In this document: positions 53,014 to 60,843 of the stretch, piece by piece
Numbering within the stretch: position 1 is the first letter of the stretch
How the letters are laid out: each line of letters starts with the position of its first letter
Source: Balneolia bacterium
GTDB taxonomy: Bacteria > Bacteroidota > Rhodothermia > Balneolales > Cyclonatronaceae
Length of the DNA: 64,000 nt
Assembly (NCBI GenBank): GCA_022565795.1
Contig: JAIUMA010000012.1
Coordinates: 1-64,000 of the forward strand
Direction: 5' to 3'
The notes under the pieces: generated by a model
Told to the model about the DNA's origin: nothing
What the model saw: only the letters and a program-made list of their open reading frames with translations
Databases searched by the model: none
Translations under genes and position numbers: made by a program

Positions 53014-54210
53014 TTATTCGACCGGGATTAGTCTCATGATACGACCGTTGCTCTCTTCCAGGATGTAGAGGTACCCGTCAGGAGCAACGCGAACGTCGCG
53101 GATGCGGGCGATGCCTGAAAGCAGGCGCTCTTCATGGATGGAGCGCTCATTTTCCATATCAACTACAATGCGGTTTAGGTGCTGACCCGCAAGCGCACCG
53201 GTGAAGACGTCGCCATTCCAGTTTGGGTAGAGCTCGCTGTCGTAAACGATGGCCATGCCCGAAGGAGCAATGGAGGGCGTCCAGTGGTGCAGCGGCTGCT
53301 CAAGGCCGGATGCGGCAGTATCGGTGGTAATCACGCTTCCATCGTAGTTGACACCGTGGGTGATTTCCGGCCAGCCGTAGTTAAGCCCGGCACGAATGAT
53401 GTTGATTTCATCGCCGCCGCGTGGGCCGTGCTCGTTCGACCAGACTTCGCCGGTGCCAGGGTGCACTACCATGCCCTGAATATTGCGGTTGCCCAGAGTG
53501 AACAGCTCCGGCTGCGCGCCGTTGTGCGCAGTAAACGGATTATCTGATGGCACGCGGCCGTCATCATAGATACGCATTACTTTGCCGGCGTGGTTATCAA
53601 CCTTTTGTGCATTACCCATTTCGCCGCGATCTCCGATAGCGAAGTAGAGATATCCGTCGGCATCGAACACGATGCGGCTGCCAAAATGGAAAGGAGCACG
53701 CGACTCCGGCTCACCGCTGAAAATTGTTTCGAAATTATCCAGACTGTAGCCGTTCAGCTCGCCTCTGCCGATAATAGTGGTCGCATTTCTGCGGCCGGGA
53801 ATGCCGCCGCGCTCGACCGACAGTGCCAGGTATATGATGTTGTTAGACTCAAAGTCCGGATGGATGGCGACGTCGAGAAGTCCGCCCTGATTACGGTTGT
53901 AGATATCCGGAACGCCCGAGATGCTTTCCTGCTGCAGTTCACCATTTACAACCATCCGAAGGTTGCCGGTGTCGCGCTCGGTAATAAGTACGTTGCCGTT
54001 AGGGAGAAATGCCATAGCCCATGGGTTGGCGAGACCTTCAACAACGGTTTGGAGGAAGAAGCGCTGATCTTCGGACTCGATGACTTCACCCTGCTCTGAC
54101 GGCAGTGCGAAATAGTGCTCACGATCGTGTTGGGCAAATACAAAGGAAGTCGTCATCATAAAAATGAGCAGAACGGATGCCGGCATGAGGCCGGATTTAA
54201 ATAGAGACAT
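53014..54210 (-). CDS. Exported PQQ-dependent aldose sugar dehydrogenase (YliI/sGDH-like)
   Basis: 398 residues with a signal peptide (to about SFVFAQ, residue 27). Six-bladed propeller of the glucose/sorbosone dehydrogenase family: GLANPWAMAFLPNGNVLITE, GGLLDVAIHPDFESN, HFGSRIVFDADGYLYFAIGDRG, and NEHGPRGGDEINIIRAGLNYGWP are characteristic. It oxidises aldose sugars in the periplasm with PQQ as cofactor. PQQ synthesis genes are not in the window. It is monocistronic, between its own terminator and that of the rhodopsin gene. Confidence 0.92.
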   Translation of the reverse strand: MSLFKSGLMPASVLLIFMMTTSFVFAQHDREHYFALPSEQGEVIESEDQRFFLQTVVEGLANPWAMAFLPNGNVLITERDTGNLRMVVNGELQQESISGVPDIYNRNQGGLLDVAIHPDFESNNIIYLALSVERGGIPGRRNATTIIGRGELNGYSLDNFETIFSGEPESRAPFHFGSRIVFDADGYLYFAIGDRGEMGNAQKVDNHAGKVMRIYDDGRVPSDNPFTAHNGAQPELFTLGNRNIQGMVVHPGTGEVWSNEHGPRGGDEINIIRAGLNYGWPEITHGVNYDGSVITTDTAASGLEQPLHHWTPSIAPSGMAIVYDSELYPNWNGDVFTGALAGQHLNRIVVDMENERSIHEERLLSGIARIRDVRVAPDGYLYILEESNGRIMRLIPVE

Positions 54211-54305
54211 AGTTTCTGTTGTTTGGTTAACAATGATGGAAACAGCTTTTGGCTAAAATACGCATTCGAAGCATGGCGGGAAAATGGGTCAGATGATTCA
54301 TTCTC

Positions 54306-54345
54306 ATAAAAAAAGCCCTCCTGCGGTTGAATGCAGGAGGGCTTT
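54306..54345 (-). terminator. Intrinsic terminator of the rhodopsin gene
   Basis: AAAGCCCTCCTGC (54312-54324) and GCAGGAGGGCTTT (54333-54345) form a perfect 13-bp stem, with an A-run on the left providing the U-tract for the minus strand. Confidence 0.92.
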
Positions 54346-54417
54346 AACGCTTAACTTATTTCAGTTTGTCTGCTTCGCTTGCAGTAAAGCAGATAAATTG
54401 AATAAAACGATTACCAA

Positions 54418-55296
54418 TTACTTGGTGTCGCCGTCACGGTTGTAGTCGTAACCATCAGCATTACTCATAATCTGAGCAACAATAGTAAGGAATACACCGT
54501 AAATCACTTTTGAAGAAACGTCAGCAATGGTGTAGGTAATCTGACGACCAACTACGGCAGCTTCAGCAGCAAGACCTGTGAGCGATGGCTCGAGTCCTGG
54601 CGGAATCAGGTATGGCATCAGGTAGGCACCTGGATAAAGCATCCATGACCAGAAGAAAATTACCCAAATGTAACCCATGTAACGGGCAGCATCTTTTGGA
54701 ATTCCTTCAGAACCTTCCTTAATAACTTTCTTCATTGTAATAAGAATATCAACGAAGAAAACAGTCGAAATGAAACCCCAAATGAAGAATACAGTAGGGT
54801 TAGTTACCTCATAGTACTGACCTATATAACCAGTCACAATCATTAGTGTACCTGAAATCCAGAAGCGGTTTCTCACAGATGAGAAGCTGCTCTTTGTAAG
54901 AGTAACAACAAAGAGAATCTGGAAAAGAAGCATTGGTACGTCAATCAACCAGTTCAGGTAGCGGTAACCGTTGTTAAACAGTGCGCTGCCATCGGCCAGG
55001 AAGTAACGGCCTCTTTCGGCATCGAATGCAAAGGCATCAATCCAGTTTTGCGCCTGAATGAACAGAAGCAGACCGGCTGAAACCATTACCACAACAGAAA
55101 GAACAGCTGTTGTACGATACTTTGGTTGTACAGTCTTGATAGTTAGGATGAAGTAGATGAGGGCTGCAAACATCACAGCGTACCCCACAGTAAGAACGTG
55201 TGCTACCATCTGGAAACCCATTTCCGAGAAACCCTCGGTTTGTCCCACATAGTTTTCAAAGGTAGCATTACCTAAATTGAAATCAGTAGCTTGCAT
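54418..55296 (-). CDS. Light-driven sodium-pump rhodopsin (NDQ type)
   Basis: 292 residues with seven helices. Helix C carries the NDQ motif: Asn115, Asp119 and Gln126 within YLNWLIDVPMLLFQ, equivalent to N112/D116/Q123 of KR2. Retinal binds Lys263 in helix G (IADVSSKVIYG), with Asp259 as partner; Arg112 and His33 (KR2 R109 and H30 equivalents) are also kept. The N-terminal NLGNATFENYVGQTEGFSE is nearly the KR2 sequence. It exports Na+ in light, and H+ if Na+ is absent in the known relatives. Retinal synthesis genes (blh, crtY) are not in this window. Monocistronic. Confidence 0.97.
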   Translation of the reverse strand: MQATDFNLGNATFENYVGQTEGFSEMGFQMVAHVLTVGYAVMFAALIYFILTIKTVQPKYRTTAVLSVVVMVSAGLLLFIQAQNWIDAFAFDAERGRYFLADGSALFNNGYRYLNWLIDVPMLLFQILFVVTLTKSSFSSVRNRFWISGTLMIVTGYIGQYYEVTNPTVFFIWGFISTVFFVDILITMKKVIKEGSEGIPKDAARYMGYIWVIFFWSWMLYPGAYLMPYLIPPGLEPSLTGLAAEAAVVGRQITYTIADVSSKVIYGVFLTIVAQIMSNADGYDYNRDGDTK

Positions 55297-55587
55297 AGTC
55301 GCTATTGGTTTTTGGTGTTTGGATGTTCATGTACTCGAATGAGTTAAGGATTGATTGGACCTTACTTTACATGAATTGTATGGGTTTGTTAACACAAGCG
55401 TTTGCACTTTCGTTTACATTCATATTAAAATTTTTGAATTTCACCTTTTTTTAACGTTAAGTTTATGCTGTACATAGGTTTTTAAATGTATGCAGCATGT
55501 ATTTGAACGTTCTCAGTTTTAAGTAAGTTTTTACATTAAAAAAACGCCCTTACAGACTTCCACATTTTGGTAACTAATTGGAGTAGA

Positions 55588-56160
55588 ATGCTTAACGAAA
55601 AAAAATCTGAGGATGAGAATTGGCAGGAAATAATAGGCTGGATCAGGAGAGGGAGTGTGGATGTATCGCATCCCTTCAGATATCTCACGCTTAGTACATC
55701 AGATGAGGCCGCACGGATTCAAAGCAGAATGCTCGTGCTTCGTGAGGTGACAGAAAACAATAAACTGATACTTTACACAGACAGTCGTTCGGCAAAGATT
55801 AGTCAGATACAAAATAATGCCGAAGCCGGAGTTTTGTTCTGGGATCCAAAGCGAAAAGTGCAGCTTAGCCTGAGCGTGACTGTAAAACAAATCGATGATA
55901 AAGACTCTCTGAAACGCTACAGAGATAAGGTGAACGGAAAAGCCCGTGAGTCCTACACTACTAAATGCGCACCCGGTACGCCTGTTGATCATCCGGATGA
56001 AGCTGGCTCATTCCACGAATTTGAAGAGACCAATTTCTTCACCGTTCTCGAATGTGATATACACCGAATCACGGCTTTGCAATTAGGGCGGGAAAAGCAC
56101 CTCCGCCTTAACTGCGAGCGAAAGGCTGATTCATGGGAATGCAGCTGGGTTGTGCCTTAG
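55588..56160 (+). CDS. Pyridoxamine-5'-phosphate-oxidase-like FMN-binding protein
   Basis: 190 residues from ATG 55588, which follows TTGGAG at 6-7 nt spacing; an upstream TTG frame is not needed. A split-barrel flavin fold is indicated by RMLVLREVTENNKLILYTDS, RSAKISQIQNNAEAGVLFW and QLSLSVTV. It lacks the length and C-terminal substrate residues of PdxH (about 215), and looks more like the Alr4036-type relatives. It is divergent from the rhodopsin gene; no link to it is evident. A flavin- or heme-related oxidoreductase role is likely but unproven. Confidence 0.75.
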   Translation: MLNEKKSEDENWQEIIGWIRRGSVDVSHPFRYLTLSTSDEAARIQSRMLVLREVTENNKLILYTDSRSAKISQIQNNAEAGVLFWDPKRKVQLSLSVTVKQIDDKDSLKRYRDKVNGKARESYTTKCAPGTPVDHPDEAGSFHEFEETNFFTVLECDIHRITALQLGREKHLRLNCERKADSWECSWVVP

Positions 56161-56163
56161 ATG

Positions 56164-56592
56164 TTATCTACGGGCAATGTGAATCCGGTCGGGGTGGCGG
56201 ATTTCAATCTGTGGCGTTCCGCCATGCATTTCCACATCACCGGTAGCGCAAACAAACTGTCCGTCGAAAATGCGATGAGGCGTCTGAGGCCATAGTGAAT
56301 GGAAACGCTGCCAAATCACCACGGTAAAGACCTGGTTGGGATGGGCATCACCAAAATTGAGGAAAACCGGGCTTCCACCGATTTGCGTTGCGTGTGTGGC
56401 CTGAAGGACTTCACCGCAAACCTCAACAAAGCGCCCTGCATACTCAGCGGCCTGTTCGGGACTTATTGAATGCTGCGCTTCATCACGGCGATCGGTGTCC
56501 GGCTTCACCACACGGGAAAGCAGCAGCGCTCCAATCATGAAAACGGCCAGCACGGGCAAAAGCCACTTCAATTGTTTTCTGATATTATTCAT
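56164..56592 (-). CDS. Membrane-anchored OB-fold protein
   Basis: 142 residues: one N-terminal membrane helix (about 9-27; LKWLLPVLAVFMIGALLLS), a linker, and a compact OB-fold (about 42-142) with AEYAGRFVEVCGEVLQATHA, GGSPVFLNFGDAHPNQVFTV and GQFVCATGDVEMHGGTPQIE. This pattern is the tOB/nucleic-acid-binding type that occurs alone or with nucleases. Two cysteines (VEVC, FVC) could form a disulfide. Anchored outside the cytoplasm, it might bind extracellular DNA or another polyanion; this is inference. Convergent with the FMN protein gene, 3 bp apart. Confidence 0.65.
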   Translation of the reverse strand: MNNIRKQLKWLLPVLAVFMIGALLLSRVVKPDTDRRDEAQHSISPEQAAEYAGRFVEVCGEVLQATHATQIGGSPVFLNFGDAHPNQVFTVVIWQRFHSLWPQTPHRIFDGQFVCATGDVEMHGGTPQIEIRHPDRIHIARR

Positions 56593-56805
56593 CGGATTTC
56601 TTTTTGATTCCCTTTCCTAACAAGTTACGAACGCGTTGTTTCAGAAAAAAAGGTGCCTCTCTTTTGCGGTTTAAATGAGCATTTTGGCGGGTGACATTAC
56701 ACCTTTATGTTTGTTATCTTCAGCGGATTAAAAGATCTTTATTTCCCGGTTCTCGTTTTTTACTTCTGCCGGGTGAGCCTATAAACCTAATGGACAAACA
56801 GTAGC

Positions 56806-57816
56806 ATGATTTTTATTGAAAATGAAGGCGTTAATGATCCGCGTATCAATCTGGCACTTGAGGAATTTGCACTTCGCAACTTCAAACATGGTCAGGATTT
56901 CCTGCTGTTTTATATCAACGAGCCATGCATCATTATTGGGCGGAACCAGAACACGCTCGAGGAGATAAATCACGAGTATGTGGAGGAGAAGGGCATTCAT
57001 GTTGTTCGCAGAATGTCGGGCGGCGGCGCCGTGTACCAGGATCTGGGTAACCTGAACTTCAGTTTTATCACCGATTACGATATGAAGAGCCTCAATAACT
57101 TTAAAAAGTTTACGAGCCCGGTAATCAAGGTGCTTAACAGCATGAAGGTGGAGGCCGAAATGAGCGGGCGTAACGATATTCTCGTTGATGGCAAAAAGAT
57201 TTCGGGCAACGCACAGTACTCAACCACAAAGCGGATGTTCAGCCATGGCACGCTGCTTTTTGATGCGAATCTGAACGAGGTCGCCAACGCCCTGAACGTG
57301 AAGATGAGCAAAATACAGTCCAAGGGACATAAATCGGTACGCAGCCGGGTTGCAAACATCTCAGAGTTTCTTCAGGAGCCGATGTCTACAGAGCAGTTCC
57401 GCGCACGCCTGCTGAAAGGTCTTTATGATGAGCGTGATGACTTCGAAATTTACCATCTTACCAAAGGAGAGTGGGAAGGCGTATACGAATTGCGCGATGA
57501 GAAGTACGGTAGCTGGGACTGGAACTTTGGCCGTTCGCCAAAATTCAACATTCAGCGTGATCGCCGTTTTCCTGTTGGTGAGGTTGATCTTCGCCTGTTT
57601 GTTGATAAAGGAATCATAGAGGAAATTACTATTTACGGAGACTTCTTTGGCAAGGAGCCCGTAAAAGAGCTTGAGACCACGCTAAAGGGAGTGCGCTACG
57701 ACAAAGCTGAGCTCACAAACGCTCTTAAAGGTGTTGATATCTCGGCTTTCTTCGGGGACGTGCCTAAAGATGAGTTCATAGAGCTGCTTTACGGCGCTGA
57801 CGAAGATCCTGCCTGA
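56806..57816 (+). CDS. lplA: Lipoate-protein ligase
   Basis: 336 residues, the LplA length with a C-terminal accessory domain. It activates lipoate with ATP and attaches it to lipoyl domains of 2-oxoacid dehydrogenases and GcvH. Motifs: IIIGRNQNTLEEIN, VRRMSGGGAVYQDLGNLNFSF, and the catalytic Lys131 in DGKKISGNAQ, then HGTLLFD. C-terminal domain about 250-336 (VDLRLFVDKGIIEEITIYGD). Scavenging of external lipoate is the expected role. It is followed 68 bp later by the aminotransferase gene. Confidence 0.95.
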   Translation: MIFIENEGVNDPRINLALEEFALRNFKHGQDFLLFYINEPCIIIGRNQNTLEEINHEYVEEKGIHVVRRMSGGGAVYQDLGNLNFSFITDYDMKSLNNFKKFTSPVIKVLNSMKVEAEMSGRNDILVDGKKISGNAQYSTTKRMFSHGTLLFDANLNEVANALNVKMSKIQSKGHKSVRSRVANISEFLQEPMSTEQFRARLLKGLYDERDDFEIYHLTKGEWEGVYELRDEKYGSWDWNFGRSPKFNIQRDRRFPVGEVDLRLFVDKGIIEEITIYGDFFGKEPVKELETTLKGVRYDKAELTNALKGVDISAFFGDVPKDEFIELLYGADEDPA

Positions 57817-57883
57817 AGCCAAGGTTCATTGCAGAACTTTTCGACTGTTATCTGAAAATTTGAAATCTAAAAAAGGCAGTAAC

Positions 57884-59083
57884 ATGAAGCCACTGGCATC
57901 GAGAACGCTCAATCTGAAGCAAAGCGGCATTCGTGCGGTCACCCAAATGGTGAACGAGCACAACGGAATAAACATGGGGCAGGGGATTTGCGATTTGCCC
58001 ACGCCTGAGGCCGTTCAGCAGGGCGCTATTGATGCCATCCGGCAGAACAAGTCGATCTATTCGTATCACAGCGGAATTCCCAAACTTCGCGCTCATACGG
58101 CTGAGAAGTTCAGCACCTTTAACGGTATTCCGTGTGATGCTGAGCGGGAAGTGATGATTACTAGCGGTTCAACCGGCGCTTTTGTTGCCGCCTGCCTGGC
58201 TACCCTTGAGCCCGGTGATGAAGTGATTCAGTTCGAGCCCTTTTACGGCTATCATGTACAGCTGTTGAAAGTTCTCGGCTTTAAGCCCGTCTTTGTGCCG
58301 ATGAGCGATCGCTCGTGGAACATCGATTTTGATGCGCTTGAGAAAGCCATCACCCCAAAAACAAAAGCCATAGTTGTAACAAATCCGGGAAATCCGAACG
58401 GTAAGGTCTGGACAAAAAAGGAGCTTGAGACACTGCTTAAAGTGCTTCAAAAGCATGATTTGTGGGCATACACCGACGAGGTGTATGAATACATGACTTA
58501 CGACGGAAATAAGCATCTTTCGCTCGCCTCGCTGCCTGATGCGTTTGAGCGGACCATCACCATTTCCAGCTTTTCCAAGACCTTTAATATGACCGGCTGG
58601 AGAATGGGCAGCTCGGTGGCTCCCGAGCAGGTTATTGAAAAAATGGGCTTGCTCAGTGATTTGATCTACATCTGCCCACCTACTCCGCTTCAGCACGGGT
58701 TAAGCGAGGCGTTTGGGATGCCATCATCCTACTTTGAAGATCTTGGCAAAGATTATGATCAAAAGCGGACGCAGTTTTGTGATGCGCTGCGGGAGGCCGG
58801 CTTTGAGTTCGAAATGCCCGAAGGCGCCTATTATGTATTTGCCAGTTTCGAAAAGCTCCATAAGGAATATGGTTTGGCGGGCTTTGATAACGATGAAAAT
58901 GCCTGCCGTACTTTGATTGAGCAGACCGGAATCGGATCGGTGCCTGGCAGGTCGTTTTATGCTGATCCGGAGAAAGGGCGTTATTACCTGCGCTTCTGCT
59001 ATGCCAAGGAGCAGCCCGTTCTTGATGATGCCTGCCACAGATTGCGCGATTTCGGGAAAAAGCTGAAGGTTGAGCAGGGCTGA
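57884..59083 (+). CDS. Class I/II aminotransferase (kynurenine/methionine aminotransferase-like)
   Basis: 399 residues from ATG 57884; the frame extends 24 bp to a TTG. The PLP lysine is Lys232 (ISSFSKTFNMTGWRMGSSV). Other fold I markers are GQGICDLPTPEAVQQGA, TSGSTGAFVAACLA, NPGNPNGKVW, TDEVYEYMTYDG and the substrate Arg in YLRFCYA. It transfers amino groups to 2-oxoacids in the cytoplasm. Aspartate, methionine and kynurenine aminotransferases all share this pattern, so the substrate stays open. Confidence 0.92.
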   Translation: MKPLASRTLNLKQSGIRAVTQMVNEHNGINMGQGICDLPTPEAVQQGAIDAIRQNKSIYSYHSGIPKLRAHTAEKFSTFNGIPCDAEREVMITSGSTGAFVAACLATLEPGDEVIQFEPFYGYHVQLLKVLGFKPVFVPMSDRSWNIDFDALEKAITPKTKAIVVTNPGNPNGKVWTKKELETLLKVLQKHDLWAYTDEVYEYMTYDGNKHLSLASLPDAFERTITISSFSKTFNMTGWRMGSSVAPEQVIEKMGLLSDLIYICPPTPLQHGLSEAFGMPSSYFEDLGKDYDQKRTQFCDALREAGFEFEMPEGAYYVFASFEKLHKEYGLAGFDNDENACRTLIEQTGIGSVPGRSFYADPEKGRYYLRFCYAKEQPVLDDACHRLRDFGKKLKVEQG

Positions 59084-59227
59084 AGTTTAGCTCGGTAGCT
59101 GCTCCATGTTAAATTTTTCCAACAGCCAAACGAATGACAGGAAAAATAGATTGTAGGGTGAACTAGTCATTACCCATAAAGCCGGTGTCCTCGTACAGTA
59201 GGTCAGCGGAACCTGAATTATTTTTCC

Positions 59228-59836
59228 ATGGATCAGCTAAAAGACGAACGCGCAGTACAACTCTTCAGGCTAATTTCAGCCTCTGACAAAAAAGCTTTTG
59301 ACGAGCTTTTTAGAAAAAGCTATGCTTCGCTTGTTGTTTTTTGTTGTCGCTATGTGAAGGATAAACAGACCGCTTCCGACATTGTGCAGGATACATTTAT
59401 TAAACTTTGGAATAATCGCTCATCGCTTGCCGAGGTGGGATTAGCCAAATCATACTTATACAGAATCGTAAGAAACCTCTCACTGAACTATATTCGTGAT
59501 AATGCCAACACGCAAACCGGATTAGAGCTGATTACTGATGAGGCAATTCTTGAAGGTGAAGGCCAGCTTGGCTGGTCAGATCCGGTGGAATCAGATACTT
59601 CCAATAACGTACAAACCCGTATGGCACTTGTTAAACGCTGGATAGGTCAGCTGCCCGAACGCCAGAAAGAAGCTTTTGAGCTTAGTCGGTTTGAAGGATT
59701 GGACCACCATGAAATAGCTGAAGTGATGAATGTTTCTGCAAGGACTGTAAACAACCATATTGTGGAGGCGCTGAAGAACATTCAGAAGATTCGCGAAATG
59801 GATGCAAAACGTAACGTAATGGCAGGACATGGCTAA
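59228..59836 (+). CDS. ECF-type RNA polymerase sigma factor (FecI-like)
   Basis: 202 residues. Region 2 (about 25-95; LFRKSYASLVVFCCRYVKDK, then DIVQDTFIKLWNN) and region 4 (about 135-190; LPERQKEAFELSRFEGLDHHEIAEVM, SARTVNNHIVEALKNI) give the Bacteroidota RpoE-like ECF form. The stop overlaps the FecR start by 8 nt, so the pair is translated together. It would direct transcription of the TonB receptor gene downstream. No ECF promoter could be read. Confidence 0.94.
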   Translation: MDQLKDERAVQLFRLISASDKKAFDELFRKSYASLVVFCCRYVKDKQTASDIVQDTFIKLWNNRSSLAEVGLAKSYLYRIVRNLSLNYIRDNANTQTGLELITDEAILEGEGQLGWSDPVESDTSNNVQTRMALVKRWIGQLPERQKEAFELSRFEGLDHHEIAEVMNVSARTVNNHIVEALKNIQKIREMDAKRNVMAGHG

Positions 59837-60806
59837 AACAAATAAACATTCGAAAGACGACGGAAAACAGATTTCCGAATTCTTTCGCGATTTGCCCGAA
59901 GATGAGCGGAGAGAAATGCTCGGCATATGGAATCAATCCGGGATAATTCATCACGAGGCAAACGCTAACGAAATTTCCGAGGAAGAAACTGAAGATGCTC
60001 TCAGCGCGCTTCATGCAAAGCTTGGTTTTGATGATGAGCACCAGCAGGACTATTCAGACTCTTCGCAGAAAAAAGTAGGTACGGGACGCTGGCTATACTA
60101 TTTGGCCGCCGCTGCCGTGTTGATGATTGCTTTAGGCCTGTGGCTGTCAACCCCGGTTACCCACACAATTCCCGCCGGTCAAACCGCTGTAATTGATTTA
60201 CGGGACGGCAGCTCCATCTCCGCGAACAGCGGGACATTTGTAGCATACAGCAGAATCTTTGGGTTCAGCAACCGAACGGTGCAAATTGACGGTGAAGCCT
60301 TTTTTGAAGTTAATCCCGGCGAGACACCATTTATAGTGAAGGCTAACGGCAGTGTTGCCGAAGTTCTCGGCACATCCTTTAACGTCCGCTCATGGTCAAC
60401 CGACCCGGAAACCGAAACCAGAATAGATGTGGCTTCCGGTATAGTTAAGTTTTTTGCAGAAAGCCGTCCTGGCGATGCTGTACATCTCACCGAAGGTTAT
60501 GGAAGTTTTGTAAGTGAACTCCATCCTGTGCCGCAGGATCCGGTTACCATTCAGCTTTCGCATGCTCTCGCATGGCGTGACAATAACCTTGCATTCTCAG
60601 TTCAACCGCTTTCCGTCATTTTTAATGAGCTGGAGCGCAAGTATGATGTAACCATTGAGTGGAGTGATGCCGAAATCGCCCAAACCACGCTTTCTACATT
60701 TTATACGCAGCCCGATAATGTTGAGTCCGTCCTTGCTGACATCTGTACCGTAAAGGGCCTGAATTACTCCCGGACTTCAACCGGCTACCGCATCACGCGA
60801 AACTAA
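59829..60806 (+). CDS. FecR-type anti-sigma factor
   Basis: 325 residues. The cytoplasmic N-terminus (about 1-85) should bind the sigma factor. A membrane helix lies at about 88-107 (WLYYLAAAAVLMIALGLWLS). The FecR domain follows (about 112-215; THTIPAGQTAVIDLRDGSSI, FFEVNPGETPFIVKANGSVAEVLGTSFNVR), then a DUF4974-like STN-binding domain (about 250-325). It passes a signal from the TonB receptor to the sigma factor. The next gene, with an N-terminal STN domain, is its expected partner, 37 bp downstream. Confidence 0.94.
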   Translation: MAKTNKHSKDDGKQISEFFRDLPEDERREMLGIWNQSGIIHHEANANEISEEETEDALSALHAKLGFDDEHQQDYSDSSQKKVGTGRWLYYLAAAAVLMIALGLWLSTPVTHTIPAGQTAVIDLRDGSSISANSGTFVAYSRIFGFSNRTVQIDGEAFFEVNPGETPFIVKANGSVAEVLGTSFNVRSWSTDPETETRIDVASGIVKFFAESRPGDAVHLTEGYGSFVSELHPVPQDPVTIQLSHALAWRDNNLAFSVQPLSVIFNELERKYDVTIEWSDAEIAQTTLSTFYTQPDNVESVLADICTVKGLNYSRTSTGYRITRN

Positions 60807-60843
60807 ATACATAGCCTGATAAGGCTTAAACAGCGGCGTGCTT

